Positions 8,158 through 16,303 of a stretch of DNA of 62,237 nucleotides are shown here, in pieces (the first letter of the stretch is position 1; each line of letters starts with the position of its first letter). The translations under genes and the position numbers were made by a program. Below the pieces are notes generated by a model. The model saw only the letters and a program-made list of their open reading frames with translations, was not told where the DNA came from and ran no database searches. This DNA is from an uncultured Lachnospiraceae bacterium (GTDB lineage Bacteria; Bacillota; Clostridia; Lachnospirales; Lachnospiraceae): the NCBI GenBank assembly GCA_910584115.1, contig CAJTYN010000002.1, forward strand, positions 1 through 62,237, in the 5' to 3' direction.

Positions 8158-9026
8158 TAGTGACCGGGGTGTCGGGGGCCGGGAAGAGCACGGCTCTCAA
8201 GATGTTGGAGGATGCGGATTATTTCTGTGTGGATAATCTGCCCATCCCGCTGATGGAGAAATTTGCCTCCCTGATGGCGGACATGGACGCCGAGGAGATC
8301 AAAAACGTGGGTCTGGGGGTGGATGTGCGCAGCGGCCAGGCCCTGGATGAATTGGAGAGTGTCCTGGACCATCTGAAAGGCCAGGGCTATGACTATGAGA
8401 TCTTGTTCCTGGACGCCTGCGACGAGGTGCTCATCAAGCGCTACCAGGAGACGCGGCGGGCACACCCGCTCTCGCCGCGGGGACGGGTGGATACAGGGAT
8501 CCGGCTGGAGAGGGAGAAGCTTAAGTTCTTAAGGACGCGGGCGGATCATATCGTAGACACTAGCCAGCTGCTCGTCCGGGAACTGCGGGAGGAGCTGGAA
8601 GATATATTCCTGAAAGAGCGCAGATCTGACAGCCTTACGGTGACCATATTGTCTTTCGGTTTTAAATACGGCATACCGGGGGACGGGGATCTGATCTTCG
8701 ACGTGCGCTTTTTGCCCAATCCCTATTACCTGGATCATCTGCGGCCTATGAGCGGGGAAGATGAGGAAGTCTTTACGTATGTGATGTCTTCCGGCGCGGC
8801 GAAAGAGTTCGCGGATCGGTCAGAAGACATGCTCCGCTTCCTGATCCCGCTCTATATCAGAGAGGGGAAGGCCAGTCTGGTGGTGGGGATCGGATGCACG
8901 GGAGGGAAACACCGTTCCGTGGCGGTGGCCAGAGAGATCTATCAGAGGCTGAAAGGGCAGTCGGGGTACGGTCTGCGGATCGAGCACAGGGACCTCTCCA
9001 AAGATCCCATCCGTAAGAAAACGTAA
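8145..9026 (+). CDS. rapZ: RNase adapter / nucleotide-binding protein RapZ (YvcJ)
   Basis: 293 residues. The P-loop GVSGAGKST is at residues 8-16, followed by LEDADYFCVDNLP. The central R(R)AHPL and the C-terminal GIGCTGGKHRSVAVA block are diagnostic of RapZ/YvcJ. In E. coli RapZ delivers the GlmZ sRNA to RNase E and senses glucosamine-6-phosphate. In Firmicutes YvcJ binds and hydrolyses nucleotides and its role is less clear. The gene overlaps murB and precedes whiA by 32 nt, the common Firmicute order. The neighbouring yvcK (glmR), which in Bacillus lies between rapZ and whiA, is absent here. Confidence 0.94.
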   Translation: MRFVIVTGVSGAGKSTALKMLEDADYFCVDNLPIPLMEKFASLMADMDAEEIKNVGLGVDVRSGQALDELESVLDHLKGQGYDYEILFLDACDEVLIKRYQETRRAHPLSPRGRVDTGIRLEREKLKFLRTRADHIVDTSQLLVRELREELEDIFLKERRSDSLTVTILSFGFKYGIPGDGDLIFDVRFLPNPYYLDHLRPMSGEDEEVFTYVMSSGAAKEFADRSEDMLRFLIPLYIREGKASLVVGIGCTGGKHRSVAVAREIYQRLKGQSGYGLRIEHRDLSKDPIRKKT

Positions 9027-9058
9027 ACATTCTATCAGAAAAGGGTGTATGAAGAGCG

Positions 9059-10036
9059 ATGTCTTTTTCAGCGGAAGTCAAGGAAGAACTTGTCAAGAAG
9101 ACCGGTACGGCCCGACACTGCCAGATCGCGGAGCTCTCCGCGCTCCTCGGCATGTGCGGACATGCAGTCTTGCTGCCGGATGGGGGGACGGGGCTGTCCA
9201 TACAGACGGAAAATGGAGCAGTTTCCCGAAAATGCTTTACATTGCTGGAGAAAACCTTTAATATAGATAGGGATGTCGTGGTCGTCGTCGATCCCTATCA
9301 GAAGAAGGGACATGTATATCCGATTACGATCAGCGACCCAGAGTGGACCATGCGTATCCTGCAGGCCGTGAAACTGCGCGCCCAGGGGGACAGCGCCCAG
9401 GGAAGCCTGCATCTGGCAGATCACATGGTCATCCAGAATAATTGTTGTAAACGTGCATTTATCCGCGGCGCATTTTTAGCTTCCGGATCGATCAGCAATC
9501 CGGAAAGATCTTATCATTTTGAGATCGTCTGTCAGACGGGAGAGAAGGCGGAGCAGATCCAAAGAGCGATCCAGGCGTTCGATCTTGATGCAAAGATCGT
9601 CCGGCGCAAGAGGTCCCATGTGGTCTATATGAAAGAAGGCGCACAGATCGTGGAGCTTCTGGGCTTCATGGGGGCAAATGTCGCGCTGCTGGATCTGGAG
9701 AATATCCGTATATTGAAAGAGATGCGGAACTCTGTCAACCGGAAAGTAAACTGTGAGACGGCGAACATACATAAGACAGTAAATGCGGCGGTAAAGCAGA
9801 TCGAAGATATCCGCTTGATCGAGGAGAAGGTGGGGCTGGACGGACTGGCCAGCGGATTGGCGGAAGTCGCGCAGCTGCGTCTGGAATTTCCGGAGGCTAC
9901 ATTAAAAGAATTGGGAACCATGCTCACTCCGCAGGTGGGAAAATCAGGTGTGAATCACAGATTGAGGAAATTGAGCGACCTGGCCCGGGAGTTGCGTGGA
10001 AACGAGGAGGATGGATTATGGTCAAGAAACTCGTAA
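9059..10036 (+). CDS. whiA: DNA-binding protein WhiA
   Basis: 325 residues. The N-terminal half resembles a LAGLIDADG homing endonuclease without catalytic function (CCKRAFIRGAFLASGSISNPE). The C-terminal half is a helix-turn-helix (LKELGTMLTPQVGKSGVNHRLRKL). WhiA controls sporulation septation in Streptomyces and affects cell division and chromosome segregation in Bacillus. The start MSFSAEVKEEL is the family's usual N-terminus. It overlaps the next gene by 19 nt, suggesting coupled translation. Confidence 0.95.
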   Translation: MSFSAEVKEELVKKTGTARHCQIAELSALLGMCGHAVLLPDGGTGLSIQTENGAVSRKCFTLLEKTFNIDRDVVVVVDPYQKKGHVYPITISDPEWTMRILQAVKLRAQGDSAQGSLHLADHMVIQNNCCKRAFIRGAFLASGSISNPERSYHFEIVCQTGEKAEQIQRAIQAFDLDAKIVRRKRSHVVYMKEGAQIVELLGFMGANVALLDLENIRILKEMRNSVNRKVNCETANIHKTVNAAVKQIEDIRLIEEKVGLDGLASGLAEVAQLRLEFPEATLKELGTMLTPQVGKSGVNHRLRKLSDLARELRGNEEDGLWSRNS

Positions 10037-10272
10037 AGATCAACTTGAGCACTGGATTGGAGGCCAGGCCTGTCGCACAGCTCGTACAGCTCGCCAATCG
10101 GTATGAATGCGAGATCTATATGGAGGTTGGCGATAGGCGGGTCAACGCGAAGAGCATCATGGGGATGATGACGCTCGGGTTGGATACGGGGGAAGAGATC
10201 GCTGTGACTGCGGAGGGCGAAGGCGAAGAAGAAGCGATACAGAGCGTGAAAGAATATCTGAGCGGCGACTGA
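10018..10272 (+). CDS. crh: HPr-family protein, Crh-like, with Glu at position 15
   Basis: 84 residues with the HPr fold signature GLEARP near the start and VNAKSIMGMM in the middle. In PTS HPr the active residue is His15 in GLHARP. Here residue 15 is Glu, so phosphotransfer from enzyme I is not possible. Ser46, the HPr kinase target, is kept. Bacillus Crh shows the same logic with Gln15/Ser46 and acts only in CcpA-dependent catabolite repression. The gene sits directly after whiA, exactly as crh does in Bacillus. I infer a regulatory, non-PTS role. The substitution by Glu, rather than Gln, is unusual. Confidence 0.85.
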   Translation: MVKKLVKINLSTGLEARPVAQLVQLANRYECEIYMEVGDRRVNAKSIMGMMTLGLDTGEEIAVTAEGEGEEEAIQSVKEYLSGD

Positions 10273-10294
10273 CATACACGCTTTTATATACAGC

Positions 10295-10334
10295 AAAAAG
10301 GATGGAGAGGCTTGAGGGCGGATCCATCCTTTTT
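10295..10334 (+). terminator. Rho-independent terminator after crh-like gene
   Basis: AAAAAGGATGGA pairs perfectly with TCCATCCTTTTT (12 bp) around a GC-rich loop, ending in a T run. It closes the tcdA-to-crh operon. Confidence 0.92.
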
Positions 10335-10377
10335 AGATTATATTTATGAAATTTATAGAAATATTGCAATTTTAAAA

Positions 10378-10406
10378 TTGACATATGATCGGATATATGT
10401 GATAAT
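10378..10406 (+). promoter_or_regulatory. Strong sigma-A promoter upstream of the XRE gene
   Basis: Consensus TTGACA (10378-10383), a 17-bp spacer ending in TGT, and GATAAT (10401-10406). Transcription would start about 10413, leaving a leader of about 205 nt before the XRE start codon. That leader contains a 7-bp palindrome and two similar AT-rich motifs (see next entry). Confidence 0.75.
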
Positions 10407-10498
10407 AAGACCATTCTAAAGAAATCTTCCCAAAGATCCGCCGGTTCTGGCAGAGCGCATCCGTATGAGTCCCCAAAACATGCAAATCGTGAATGTAG

Positions 10499-10517
10499 GT
10501 AGTATGCAGGATACTAC
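10499..10517. promoter_or_regulatory. Perfect inverted repeat, candidate operator
   Basis: GTAGTAT-gcagg-ATACTAC is a perfect 7-bp palindrome about 100 nt before the XRE gene. Nearby, TATAAAGTGATATAC (10522-10536) resembles ATATAAAGCAGTATAG (10581-10596). Such sites are typical for autoregulation by small HTH proteins, but binding is only an inference. Apart from these, 10407-10619 holds nothing I can assign. Confidence 0.4.
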
Positions 10518-10619
10518 TCAATTATAAAGTGATATACTTCCAAATCTAAAAGCTGATATTTAATGCTCATCATGGGTAAAATATAAAGCAGTATAGATCG
10601 GAATTGAGGTGCAGGTTGC

Positions 10620-10943
10620 TTGATAGATGAGAAGTATATTATAAACCGTATCAGACAATTGTGCGAAAGGAAGCATATGTCCATGTATGCGCTTTCTAAA
10701 AGATCAGGTATCAGCCAGTCGTCCTTGTCGAACTTGATGAAAAGGGGCAGTACGCCGTCTTTTTTTACCCTGGATAAGATCTGCGACGGGCTGGGTATCA
10801 CGCTCGCACAATTTTTTTCTGATGAACGCGAGATACTGGATCTCACAGAAGAACAGAAGAAGGTCCTGCAGGCGTGGGATAGGCTGACCGACAGGGAGAA
10901 ACAGGCAGTGGCTATCTATGTGAGAGGGATGAAACTGGAATAG
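10620..10943 (+). CDS. XRE-family transcriptional regulator
   Basis: 107 residues. An N-terminal helix-turn-helix of the Cro/CI type (IRQLCERKHMSMYALSKRSG, then SQSSLSNLMKRGSTPS and FTLDKICDGLGI) is followed by a short helical tail (LTEEQKKVLQAWDRL). The start is TTG with GAGGTG eight bases upstream; the nearby ATG is out of frame. It likely represses its own promoter region, which carries inverted repeats. The small gene behind it is probably co-transcribed (19-nt gap). The regulated process is unknown. Confidence 0.85.
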   Translation: MIDEKYIINRIRQLCERKHMSMYALSKRSGISQSSLSNLMKRGSTPSFFTLDKICDGLGITLAQFFSDEREILDLTEEQKKVLQAWDRLTDREKQAVAIYVRGMKLE

Positions 10944-10962
10944 TGGATGGGAGAAAGGAAGG

Positions 10963-11268
10963 GTGATCTTGATGGGAGATAGGGAAGAGTTAAAGGAAAG
11001 GATCTATGGGCTCATGAACGGTCTGCTGGATCTGGAAACGCATCCGGTAGAGGAGAGCAGATATGTGGAGGATGAGTTCGGGGAGGATAAAGTCTGCGGC
11101 ATCGCGTACAGGGAGATACTGGAAGCAAATGAACGGCTCTGTGAGCGGCTGCACAGCGGGAAGGGTGACCCGGATGTGGAGATCATCATGGATGGGATGA
11201 TGCGCATATCCTACCATCTGTGTATGAAGATGTTCGATTACGGAGCTTTTTTTGCAGACCGGGATTGA
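10963..11268 (+). CDS. Small helical protein of unknown function
   Basis: About 98-101 residues, acidic, mostly predicted helix, no signal peptide or membrane segment. Two starts are possible: GTG at 10963 and ATG at 10972; GAAAGGAAGG upstream suits either. The C-terminal pattern (IMDGMMRISYHLCMKMFDYG) faintly recalls the small DUF6809-type proteins found beside regulators in Lachnospiraceae, but I would not assign it. It follows the XRE gene closely and precedes a new promoter, so it forms a two-gene unit with the regulator. Confidence 0.6.
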   Translation: MILMGDREELKERIYGLMNGLLDLETHPVEESRYVEDEFGEDKVCGIAYREILEANERLCERLHSGKGDPDVEIIMDGMMRISYHLCMKMFDYGAFFADRD

Positions 11269-11281
11269 TCCGATCCGGCGA

Positions 11282-11310
11282 TCGACGGGGTTTTCCCGCT
11301 ATGGTATAAT
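11282..11310 (+). promoter_or_regulatory. Extended -10 promoter for the PF06541 gene
   Basis: TCGACG (11282-11287), 17-bp spacer ending TGG, TATAAT (11305-11310). It lies 34 nt before the ATG. Confidence 0.7.
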
Positions 11311-11343
11311 AGGTTTCAAGATCATATCATCGTGGGAGGGTTT

Positions 11344-12150
11344 ATGTACGCATATCATTTTTTTCAGTGGATCTTATTTTTCTTTATCTATTGTTTCTTT
11401 GGGTGGATATGGGAATCCTGTTATGTGTCGGCCAAAGGGCACAAATGGGTGAACAGGGGATTCCTGCACGGACCCCTGATCCCCATCTACGGGTCGGGGG
11501 CCATCACCGTGCTGTTCGTAGCGATCCCGGTACGGGACAACCTGGCGCTGGTCTTTATCTTCGGGATGGCCGGCGCGACTCTGCTGGAGTACGTGACAGG
11601 GGCGGTCATGGAAAAGCTGTTCAAGGTCAGATACTGGGATTATACGGGCAAAGCCTGCAACCTGAACGGGCATATCTGCCTGGGGGCTTCACTTGCCTGG
11701 GGGACTTTTTCCGTGCTGCTCATCCGTTATGTCCATGCGCCCGTGGAACGGCTGGTGTTGGGGATGCAGGCGGATATAGCGGAGATCCTCTCCTTTGTGC
11801 TGGTGGTCGCTTTCGCCGTGGATGCCACCCAGTCCTTCAATGAGGCCATGGATCTTAGGGAGGTCATCGAGCGGCTCACAGAGAACAGCGAGGAGCTCAG
11901 ACGCATCCAGAAGCGGGTGGATGTGATCGCCGCGGTCATAGACGCGGATATACAGGAATATAAAAAGTCACTGGGAGAGCGCCGTCTGGCTATGGAAACG
12001 CTCATGAAAGATAAGAAGTATCTGCGTTCCGTCCGTCTGCTGCGCAGGAATCCGGGCGCAGTGTCACGTCATTATAAAGAGGCTCTGGAGGAGGTCATGC
12101 GCCATGACAATATCATTTCCCGGATCAAACACAAAAGAGACACAGAATGA
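11344..12150 (+). CDS. Putative ABC-transporter type IV permease (PF06541-like membrane protein)
   Basis: 268 residues with about five membrane segments in the first 170 residues and a soluble helical tail. The block FGWIWESCYVSAKGHKWVNRGFL, then GPLIPIYGSG and RYWDYTGKACNLNGHICL, is characteristic of the PF06541 family that is widespread in Firmicutes. The family name implies transport, but a role is not established. The start is taken as ATG 11344 with GGGAGG just upstream; an in-frame GTG at 11332 is part of that ribosome site. The C-terminal 80 residues are charged and probably cytoplasmic. Confidence 0.8.
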   Translation: MYAYHFFQWILFFFIYCFFGWIWESCYVSAKGHKWVNRGFLHGPLIPIYGSGAITVLFVAIPVRDNLALVFIFGMAGATLLEYVTGAVMEKLFKVRYWDYTGKACNLNGHICLGASLAWGTFSVLLIRYVHAPVERLVLGMQADIAEILSFVLVVAFAVDATQSFNEAMDLREVIERLTENSEELRRIQKRVDVIAAVIDADIQEYKKSLGERRLAMETLMKDKKYLRSVRLLRRNPGAVSRHYKEALEEVMRHDNIISRIKHKRDTE

Positions 12151-12234
12151 ACACAAATTTTTTTTATGATAATGACCATATGATCTTTAGCATCCCGGGC
12201 GGTGAGCGTCCGGGCAGACAGGAGGTAAGAAAGA

Positions 12235-13251
12235 TTGATCGAAGTCAGAAACCTGGTGAAAAGATATGGCAGTCATCTTGCTGTGGATCATCTGAGTTTT
12301 GTGGTAGAGAAAGGACAGATCTACGGTTTTTTGGGGCCGAATGGCGCGGGGAAGTCCACGACGATGAACATCATGACCGGATATCTGGGCGCCACGGAAG
12401 GGGAAGTGCTGGTCAACGGCCATGATATGCTCAAAGAGCCGGAGGAGGCCAAGAGGCTGATCGGCTACCTGCCGGAGATCCCGCCCCTTTATACGGATAT
12501 GACGGTGTGGGAATATCTGGCGTTCGCCGCGGAGCTGAAGAAGGTAAAACGCGCCGAGATCCCCGGGCAGGTGGAGCAGGTCATGGAGATGGTCAAGCTG
12601 GGCGACGTGCAGCACCGGCTGATCCGCAACCTGTCCAAAGGCTATAAGCAGCGGGTGGGGCTTGCACAGGCGGTCCTCGGGTTTCCCGAGATCATCATCC
12701 TGGATGAACCGACGGTCGGGCTCGATCCAAAGCAGATCATCGAGATCCGGCAGCTGATCCGTGAATTGGCGAAAAAACATACAGTGATCCTAAGCTCCCA
12801 TATCCTGGCGGAGGTGCGGGAAGTCTGTGACCATGTGATGATCATCTCCAAGGGGAAGCTGGTCGCCAGCGATACGCCGGACCATCTGGAACGGCTGATC
12901 GAGGGGGAAGAGACCCTGGAGCTGGAGGTAAAGGGCAGCCGCCGTCAGGTGGAGAGCATCTTACAGGGGATCCCCGGTGTGGGTGAACTGCGGCTGCATG
13001 AGCAGAGGGACGGCCTGATCGGGGTCCAGATACAGGTGACGGACCATCGGGAGATCAGGGAGGAGCTGTTCTATGCTCTTGCAGAAAATAAATGTCCATT
13101 GTACCGCATGCAGATATCCAAGGCTACGTTGGAAGATGTATTCCTGGAACTGACCCAGAATGAAAATGAGGATGTGCAGGGAGGATCAACAGAAGATCGA
13201 TCCGGGACAGAGAGTTTAGAGGAGGAGGCAAGCCATGAAGGGGATCTATAA
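12235..13251 (+). CDS. ABC transporter ATP-binding protein (GldA-type)
   Basis: 338 residues. Walker A GPNGAGKST, Q-loop region, ABC signature LSKGYKQRVGLAQ, Walker B IIILDEPTVGLDP and the H-loop SSHIL are all present, so the ATPase should be active. About 100 C-terminal residues beyond the nucleotide-binding domain end in an acidic tail. The start is TTG with AGGAGGT eight bases before it. It overlaps the permease gene by 17 nt. Together with the following permease, GldG-like and DUF4340 genes, it forms the four-gene Gld/Nos-type ABC-2 cluster known from many bacteria. Substrate is unknown. Confidence 0.9.
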   Translation: MIEVRNLVKRYGSHLAVDHLSFVVEKGQIYGFLGPNGAGKSTTMNIMTGYLGATEGEVLVNGHDMLKEPEEAKRLIGYLPEIPPLYTDMTVWEYLAFAAELKKVKRAEIPGQVEQVMEMVKLGDVQHRLIRNLSKGYKQRVGLAQAVLGFPEIIILDEPTVGLDPKQIIEIRQLIRELAKKHTVILSSHILAEVREVCDHVMIISKGKLVASDTPDHLERLIEGEETLELEVKGSRRQVESILQGIPGVGELRLHEQRDGLIGVQIQVTDHREIREELFYALAENKCPLYRMQISKATLEDVFLELTQNENEDVQGGSTEDRSGTESLEEEASHEGDL

Positions 13252-14101
13252 GCGGGAATTGAAGTCCTATTTTTATTCGATGATCGGATACGTGTTCATC
13301 GCATTCTTGGTGGCTTTCGTGGGGATCTATTTTATGGCGTATAACCTGAATATGGGGTATCCCTATTTTTCCTATACGCTCTCAGGGGGGCTGTTCATCC
13401 TGCTGATCGCGGTCCCGATCCTGACGATGAAGAGTTTTTCAGAGGAAAGGCGCAGCAAGACGGATCAGCTCTTGCTCACGGCCCCGGTCACGCTGGGACA
13501 GATCGTGTGGGGAAAATACCTGGCAATGGTCACCGTGTTCGCCGTGCCGAATCTGATCTTCTGCCTGTTTCCCCTGATGATCAAAGCGTCGGGGCAGGCG
13601 TATCTCAAAGTGGACTACTGCGCGATCCTGGCGTATTTCCTGATGGGGTGCGCCTATATCGCTGTGGGGATGTTCCTCTCCTCGCTGACGGAGAGTCAGA
13701 TCATCGCGGCCATCAGTACATTTGGTGTGCTGCTGGTGCTGTATCTGTGGAACGGGCTGGTGGATTTCCTTCCCACAGATGCGGGCGGGAACTTAGCGGG
13801 CGTGCTGCTGCTGTGGAGCCTGCTGGCATTCGGGGTCTATCAGATGGCCAGGAACTGGATCTTGGCGGGTCTTTTGGAAGTCGTGGGTGCTGCCGCGGGG
13901 ATCGCGGTCTATTTTCTGCGTCCTTCCTGGATGGAGAGGCTGCTGCCGGATGTCCTGGGCAGGCTGTCCCTGTCAGATGGATTTACCAGCATCGTCAATG
14001 AGCGGCTCTTGGATGTGAGCAGCCTGTTTTTGGTCGTTTCCGTGATCGTGCTGTTTGTTTTTCTGACCATACAGACGATCCAGAAGAGACGGTGGAGTTA
14101 G
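13235..14101 (+). CDS. ABC-2 type permease (GldF-like)
   Basis: 288 residues with six membrane segments. The early segment (IYKRELKSYFYSMIGYVFIAFL) and the SFSEERRSKTDQLLLTAPV stretch match GldF-like permeases. It should form the membrane channel energised by the preceding ATPase. ATG at 13235, inside the ATPase gene, is preceded by GAGGAGG. The next gene follows after 13 nt. Confidence 0.88.
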   Translation: MKGIYKRELKSYFYSMIGYVFIAFLVAFVGIYFMAYNLNMGYPYFSYTLSGGLFILLIAVPILTMKSFSEERRSKTDQLLLTAPVTLGQIVWGKYLAMVTVFAVPNLIFCLFPLMIKASGQAYLKVDYCAILAYFLMGCAYIAVGMFLSSLTESQIIAAISTFGVLLVLYLWNGLVDFLPTDAGGNLAGVLLLWSLLAFGVYQMARNWILAGLLEVVGAAAGIAVYFLRPSWMERLLPDVLGRLSLSDGFTSIVNERLLDVSSLFLVVSVIVLFVFLTIQTIQKRRWS

Positions 14102-14114
14102 GAGGGGAGCAGAC

Positions 14115-15581
14115 ATGAAAAAAAAGTTGAGAGAGACATTTTCCAGCGTATCATCCAGGTATGGTTCATACAGCCTGGGTGCGATCGCGCTCGTGGTGGC
14201 GATCGTGATCGTGGTCAATCTGATCGCGGGACAGCTCCCTGAAACGGTGCGCAGTGTGGATCTGAGTGACAACAAGATTTATGAGATCACAGATGTCAGC
14301 CGAAAACTGATCAGGGATCTGGAACAGCCGGTATCCATCACAGTCCTGGCGGAGAAAGACCAGGTGGATAAACGGATCCGGAATTTTGTGGAAAGATACG
14401 CGGGGCTGTCTTCTGAGATATCCCTGGAGTGGATCGATCCGGTGCAGCATCCGTCCGCATTGAGTAAGTACGACGCCCAGGCGGACAGCCTGGTGGTCTC
14501 CTGCGAAGAGACAGGCAAGCAGCAGGTGGTCTCATTTGGAGAGATCATCACCTATGACCAGATGTCGTATTATACCACGGGATCCATGCAGGAGACAGCT
14601 TTTGACGGCGAGGGCCAGCTGACGGCCGCCGTAAACCATGTGACCAGCAGTGAGAGCAAAAAGGTGTATTATTCCACGGGTCACGGGGAGGCTGAGTTCT
14701 CTTCTTCGGTCCAGGACCTGATGGGGAAAGCGAACTATACGTTGGAGGCATGCAATCTGCTGATGGATCCGGACATCCCAGAAGACTGCGAGCTTTTTAT
14801 CATGAACGGCGCTTCTACGGATGTGACAGAAGATGAGCAGAAAGGGATCCTGGAATATCTGCAGCAGGGCGGCAAGGTGATGATCCTCCTCGGAGAAGTC
14901 GAGAAGAGCACGCCAAACCTGGATGCCATCTTTAAGGAATACGGTCTGGAGAGGAAGACGGGATATATCGTGGATATACAGCGCAGCTATCAGCAGAATC
15001 CATATTATATCTTTCCGGAGCTGTCATTGGGAGAGAATCTTGCCAAGGGTATGTCCAGCGAGATGGTGCTGCTGATCAATTCCCAGGGATTTACCCAGAC
15101 AGACCCTGCACGCGATGGCATCACATTGGATGCTTTTATGAATACGTCTGCGGACGGCTATGTTGTCACGGAAGATGGCGAAGAGCAGGGGTCCTATGTA
15201 CTGGGGGCCGTTGCGACTGAGAGCATATCGTCTGACAGCATCTCATCGGACAGTGTATCAGAAGATCAGAAAGAGGACGCTGAGACAGAAGATGATGAAG
15301 AGGGCCCAGAGAGCCGTCTGACAGTGCTGGGAGCAGGTTCGATGATCGATGCTGATGTGACAGATACTTTTTCCACATTGGAAAATCTGACCCTGTTCAT
15401 GAATGCAGTGGGGGCGAACTTCGGGGAGGATACAAATATCTCCATCGCGCCGAAGAGCTTGGAAGTGACTTATAACACGGTCCAGTATCCAGGACTGTTC
15501 AGTCTGCTGGTCATCTTCGGGATCCCTGTGATCGTTCTGGGCTTTGGGTTCGTGACGTGGATGCGGCGCAGAAAGGCATAG
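14115..15581 (+). CDS. GldG-like ABC transporter auxiliary protein
   Basis: 488 residues. One N-terminal membrane segment, a large extracytoplasmic domain of the ABC_transp_aux type (SVDLSDNKIYEITDVSRKL, VYYSTGHGEAEF, GGKVMILLGE) and a final membrane helix followed by a short RRRK tail. A low-complexity Ser/Asp/Glu-rich insert lies at about residues 375-400. GldG proteins accompany GldA/F-type transporters; in Flavobacterium they are required for gliding, but in Firmicutes their cargo is unknown. Co-transcribed with the ATPase and permease. Confidence 0.85.
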   Translation: MKKKLRETFSSVSSRYGSYSLGAIALVVAIVIVVNLIAGQLPETVRSVDLSDNKIYEITDVSRKLIRDLEQPVSITVLAEKDQVDKRIRNFVERYAGLSSEISLEWIDPVQHPSALSKYDAQADSLVVSCEETGKQQVVSFGEIITYDQMSYYTTGSMQETAFDGEGQLTAAVNHVTSSESKKVYYSTGHGEAEFSSSVQDLMGKANYTLEACNLLMDPDIPEDCELFIMNGASTDVTEDEQKGILEYLQQGGKVMILLGEVEKSTPNLDAIFKEYGLERKTGYIVDIQRSYQQNPYYIFPELSLGENLAKGMSSEMVLLINSQGFTQTDPARDGITLDAFMNTSADGYVVTEDGEEQGSYVLGAVATESISSDSISSDSVSEDQKEDAETEDDEEGPESRLTVLGAGSMIDADVTDTFSTLENLTLFMNAVGANFGEDTNISIAPKSLEVTYNTVQYPGLFSLLVIFGIPVIVLGFGFVTWMRRRKA

Positions 15582-15591
15582 GTGGCAGAGT

Positions 15592-16155
15592 ATGAAGAAA
15601 AAACAGATCATCTGGCTGGCGGTCGTGCTGGCGGTGCTGGCGGCCGTGTATGGGGCGCTCTTTCTGAGCAACAAAAGGGAGGCCCAAAAGGAGCAGGAGG
15701 AAGAGGCGAGCCAGGTCATCCAGGTGACGGAGATAGAAGATATCCGCGCGTTTTCCTATGAGGCGCCGGAACAGGAGCAGCTGCATTTTGAGAAAAAAGA
15801 GGACGTCTGGGTATGTACGGATGATGAAAAGATGGAACTGGAACAGTCCTATCCGGACGGGATCGCGGAGTCCTTTGGCCAGCTAACGGCTTCCAGGAAG
15901 CTGGAAGAGATCGATGCGCTGAAAGATTACGGCCTGGAGGAACCTGCCTATACGGTTACTCTCCAGCCAGAAGACGGGGAAGAGGTCCAGCTCCTGATCG
16001 GGAACAGCACCGGGGAGGAATATTATCTGCAGGTGAAGGGTGAGGAGGACGTGGTGTACACGATCTCTTCCACTGCGGTGAGCACTCTGGATCATAGCCT
16101 GGCGGATATGGAGAAGGCGGAGACAGAGGAGGAGACAGAAGAGACGGATCAATAG
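15592..16155 (+). CDS. DUF4340-like lipid-anchored or membrane-anchored protein
   Basis: 187 residues. An N-terminal membrane helix, then an extracytoplasmic region with VTEIEDIRAFSYE and the repeat-like LKDYGLEEPAYTVTLQ and LLIGNSTGEEYYLQV that mark DUF4340. It ends in a run of Glu. DUF4340 proteins usually follow GldG in this cluster, and the family is often longer, so this one has a single shortened repeat unit. It probably completes the external part of the transporter. Confidence 0.8.
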   Translation: MKKKQIIWLAVVLAVLAAVYGALFLSNKREAQKEQEEEASQVIQVTEIEDIRAFSYEAPEQEQLHFEKKEDVWVCTDDEKMELEQSYPDGIAESFGQLTASRKLEEIDALKDYGLEEPAYTVTLQPEDGEEVQLLIGNSTGEEYYLQVKGEEDVVYTISSTAVSTLDHSLADMEKAETEEETEETDQ

Positions 16156-16169
16156 ACAAAATGTGGATG

Positions 16170-16213
16170 GACTGCCGTATGGGAAGACCTGTACGGCAGT
16201 CTTGATCATTTTT
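16170..16213 (+). terminator. Rho-independent terminator after the Gld-type cluster
   Basis: GACTGCCGTA (16170-16179) pairs with TACGGCAGTC (16192-16201), a perfect 10-bp stem, followed a few bases later by TTTTT (16209-16213). Confidence 0.85.
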
Positions 16214-16253
16214 CATTTATCGGAGAAAATTTCATCTTTCCTGTATTTGGGGG

Positions 16254-16282
16254 TTGAAAAGGAACATAAGTTCTGATAAGAT
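16254..16282 (+). promoter_or_regulatory. SOS promoter with LexA box
   Basis: TTGAAA (16254-16259), 17-bp spacer, TAAGAT (16277-16282). Between them lies GAACATAAGTTC (16262-16273), a dyad that fits the Gram-positive LexA (DinR) operator GAAC-N4-GTTC. LexA bound there would block RNA polymerase, so the downstream polymerase/YolD pair should be DNA-damage inducible. Confidence 0.85.
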
Positions 16283-16303
16283 AGTACAGGGAGGTGTGGG
16301 AAA

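Noticed and set aside
10465..10527. 20-codon frame (MSPQNMQIV...) in the XRE leader
   Set aside because: No ribosome site and it spans the palindrome; more likely chance.
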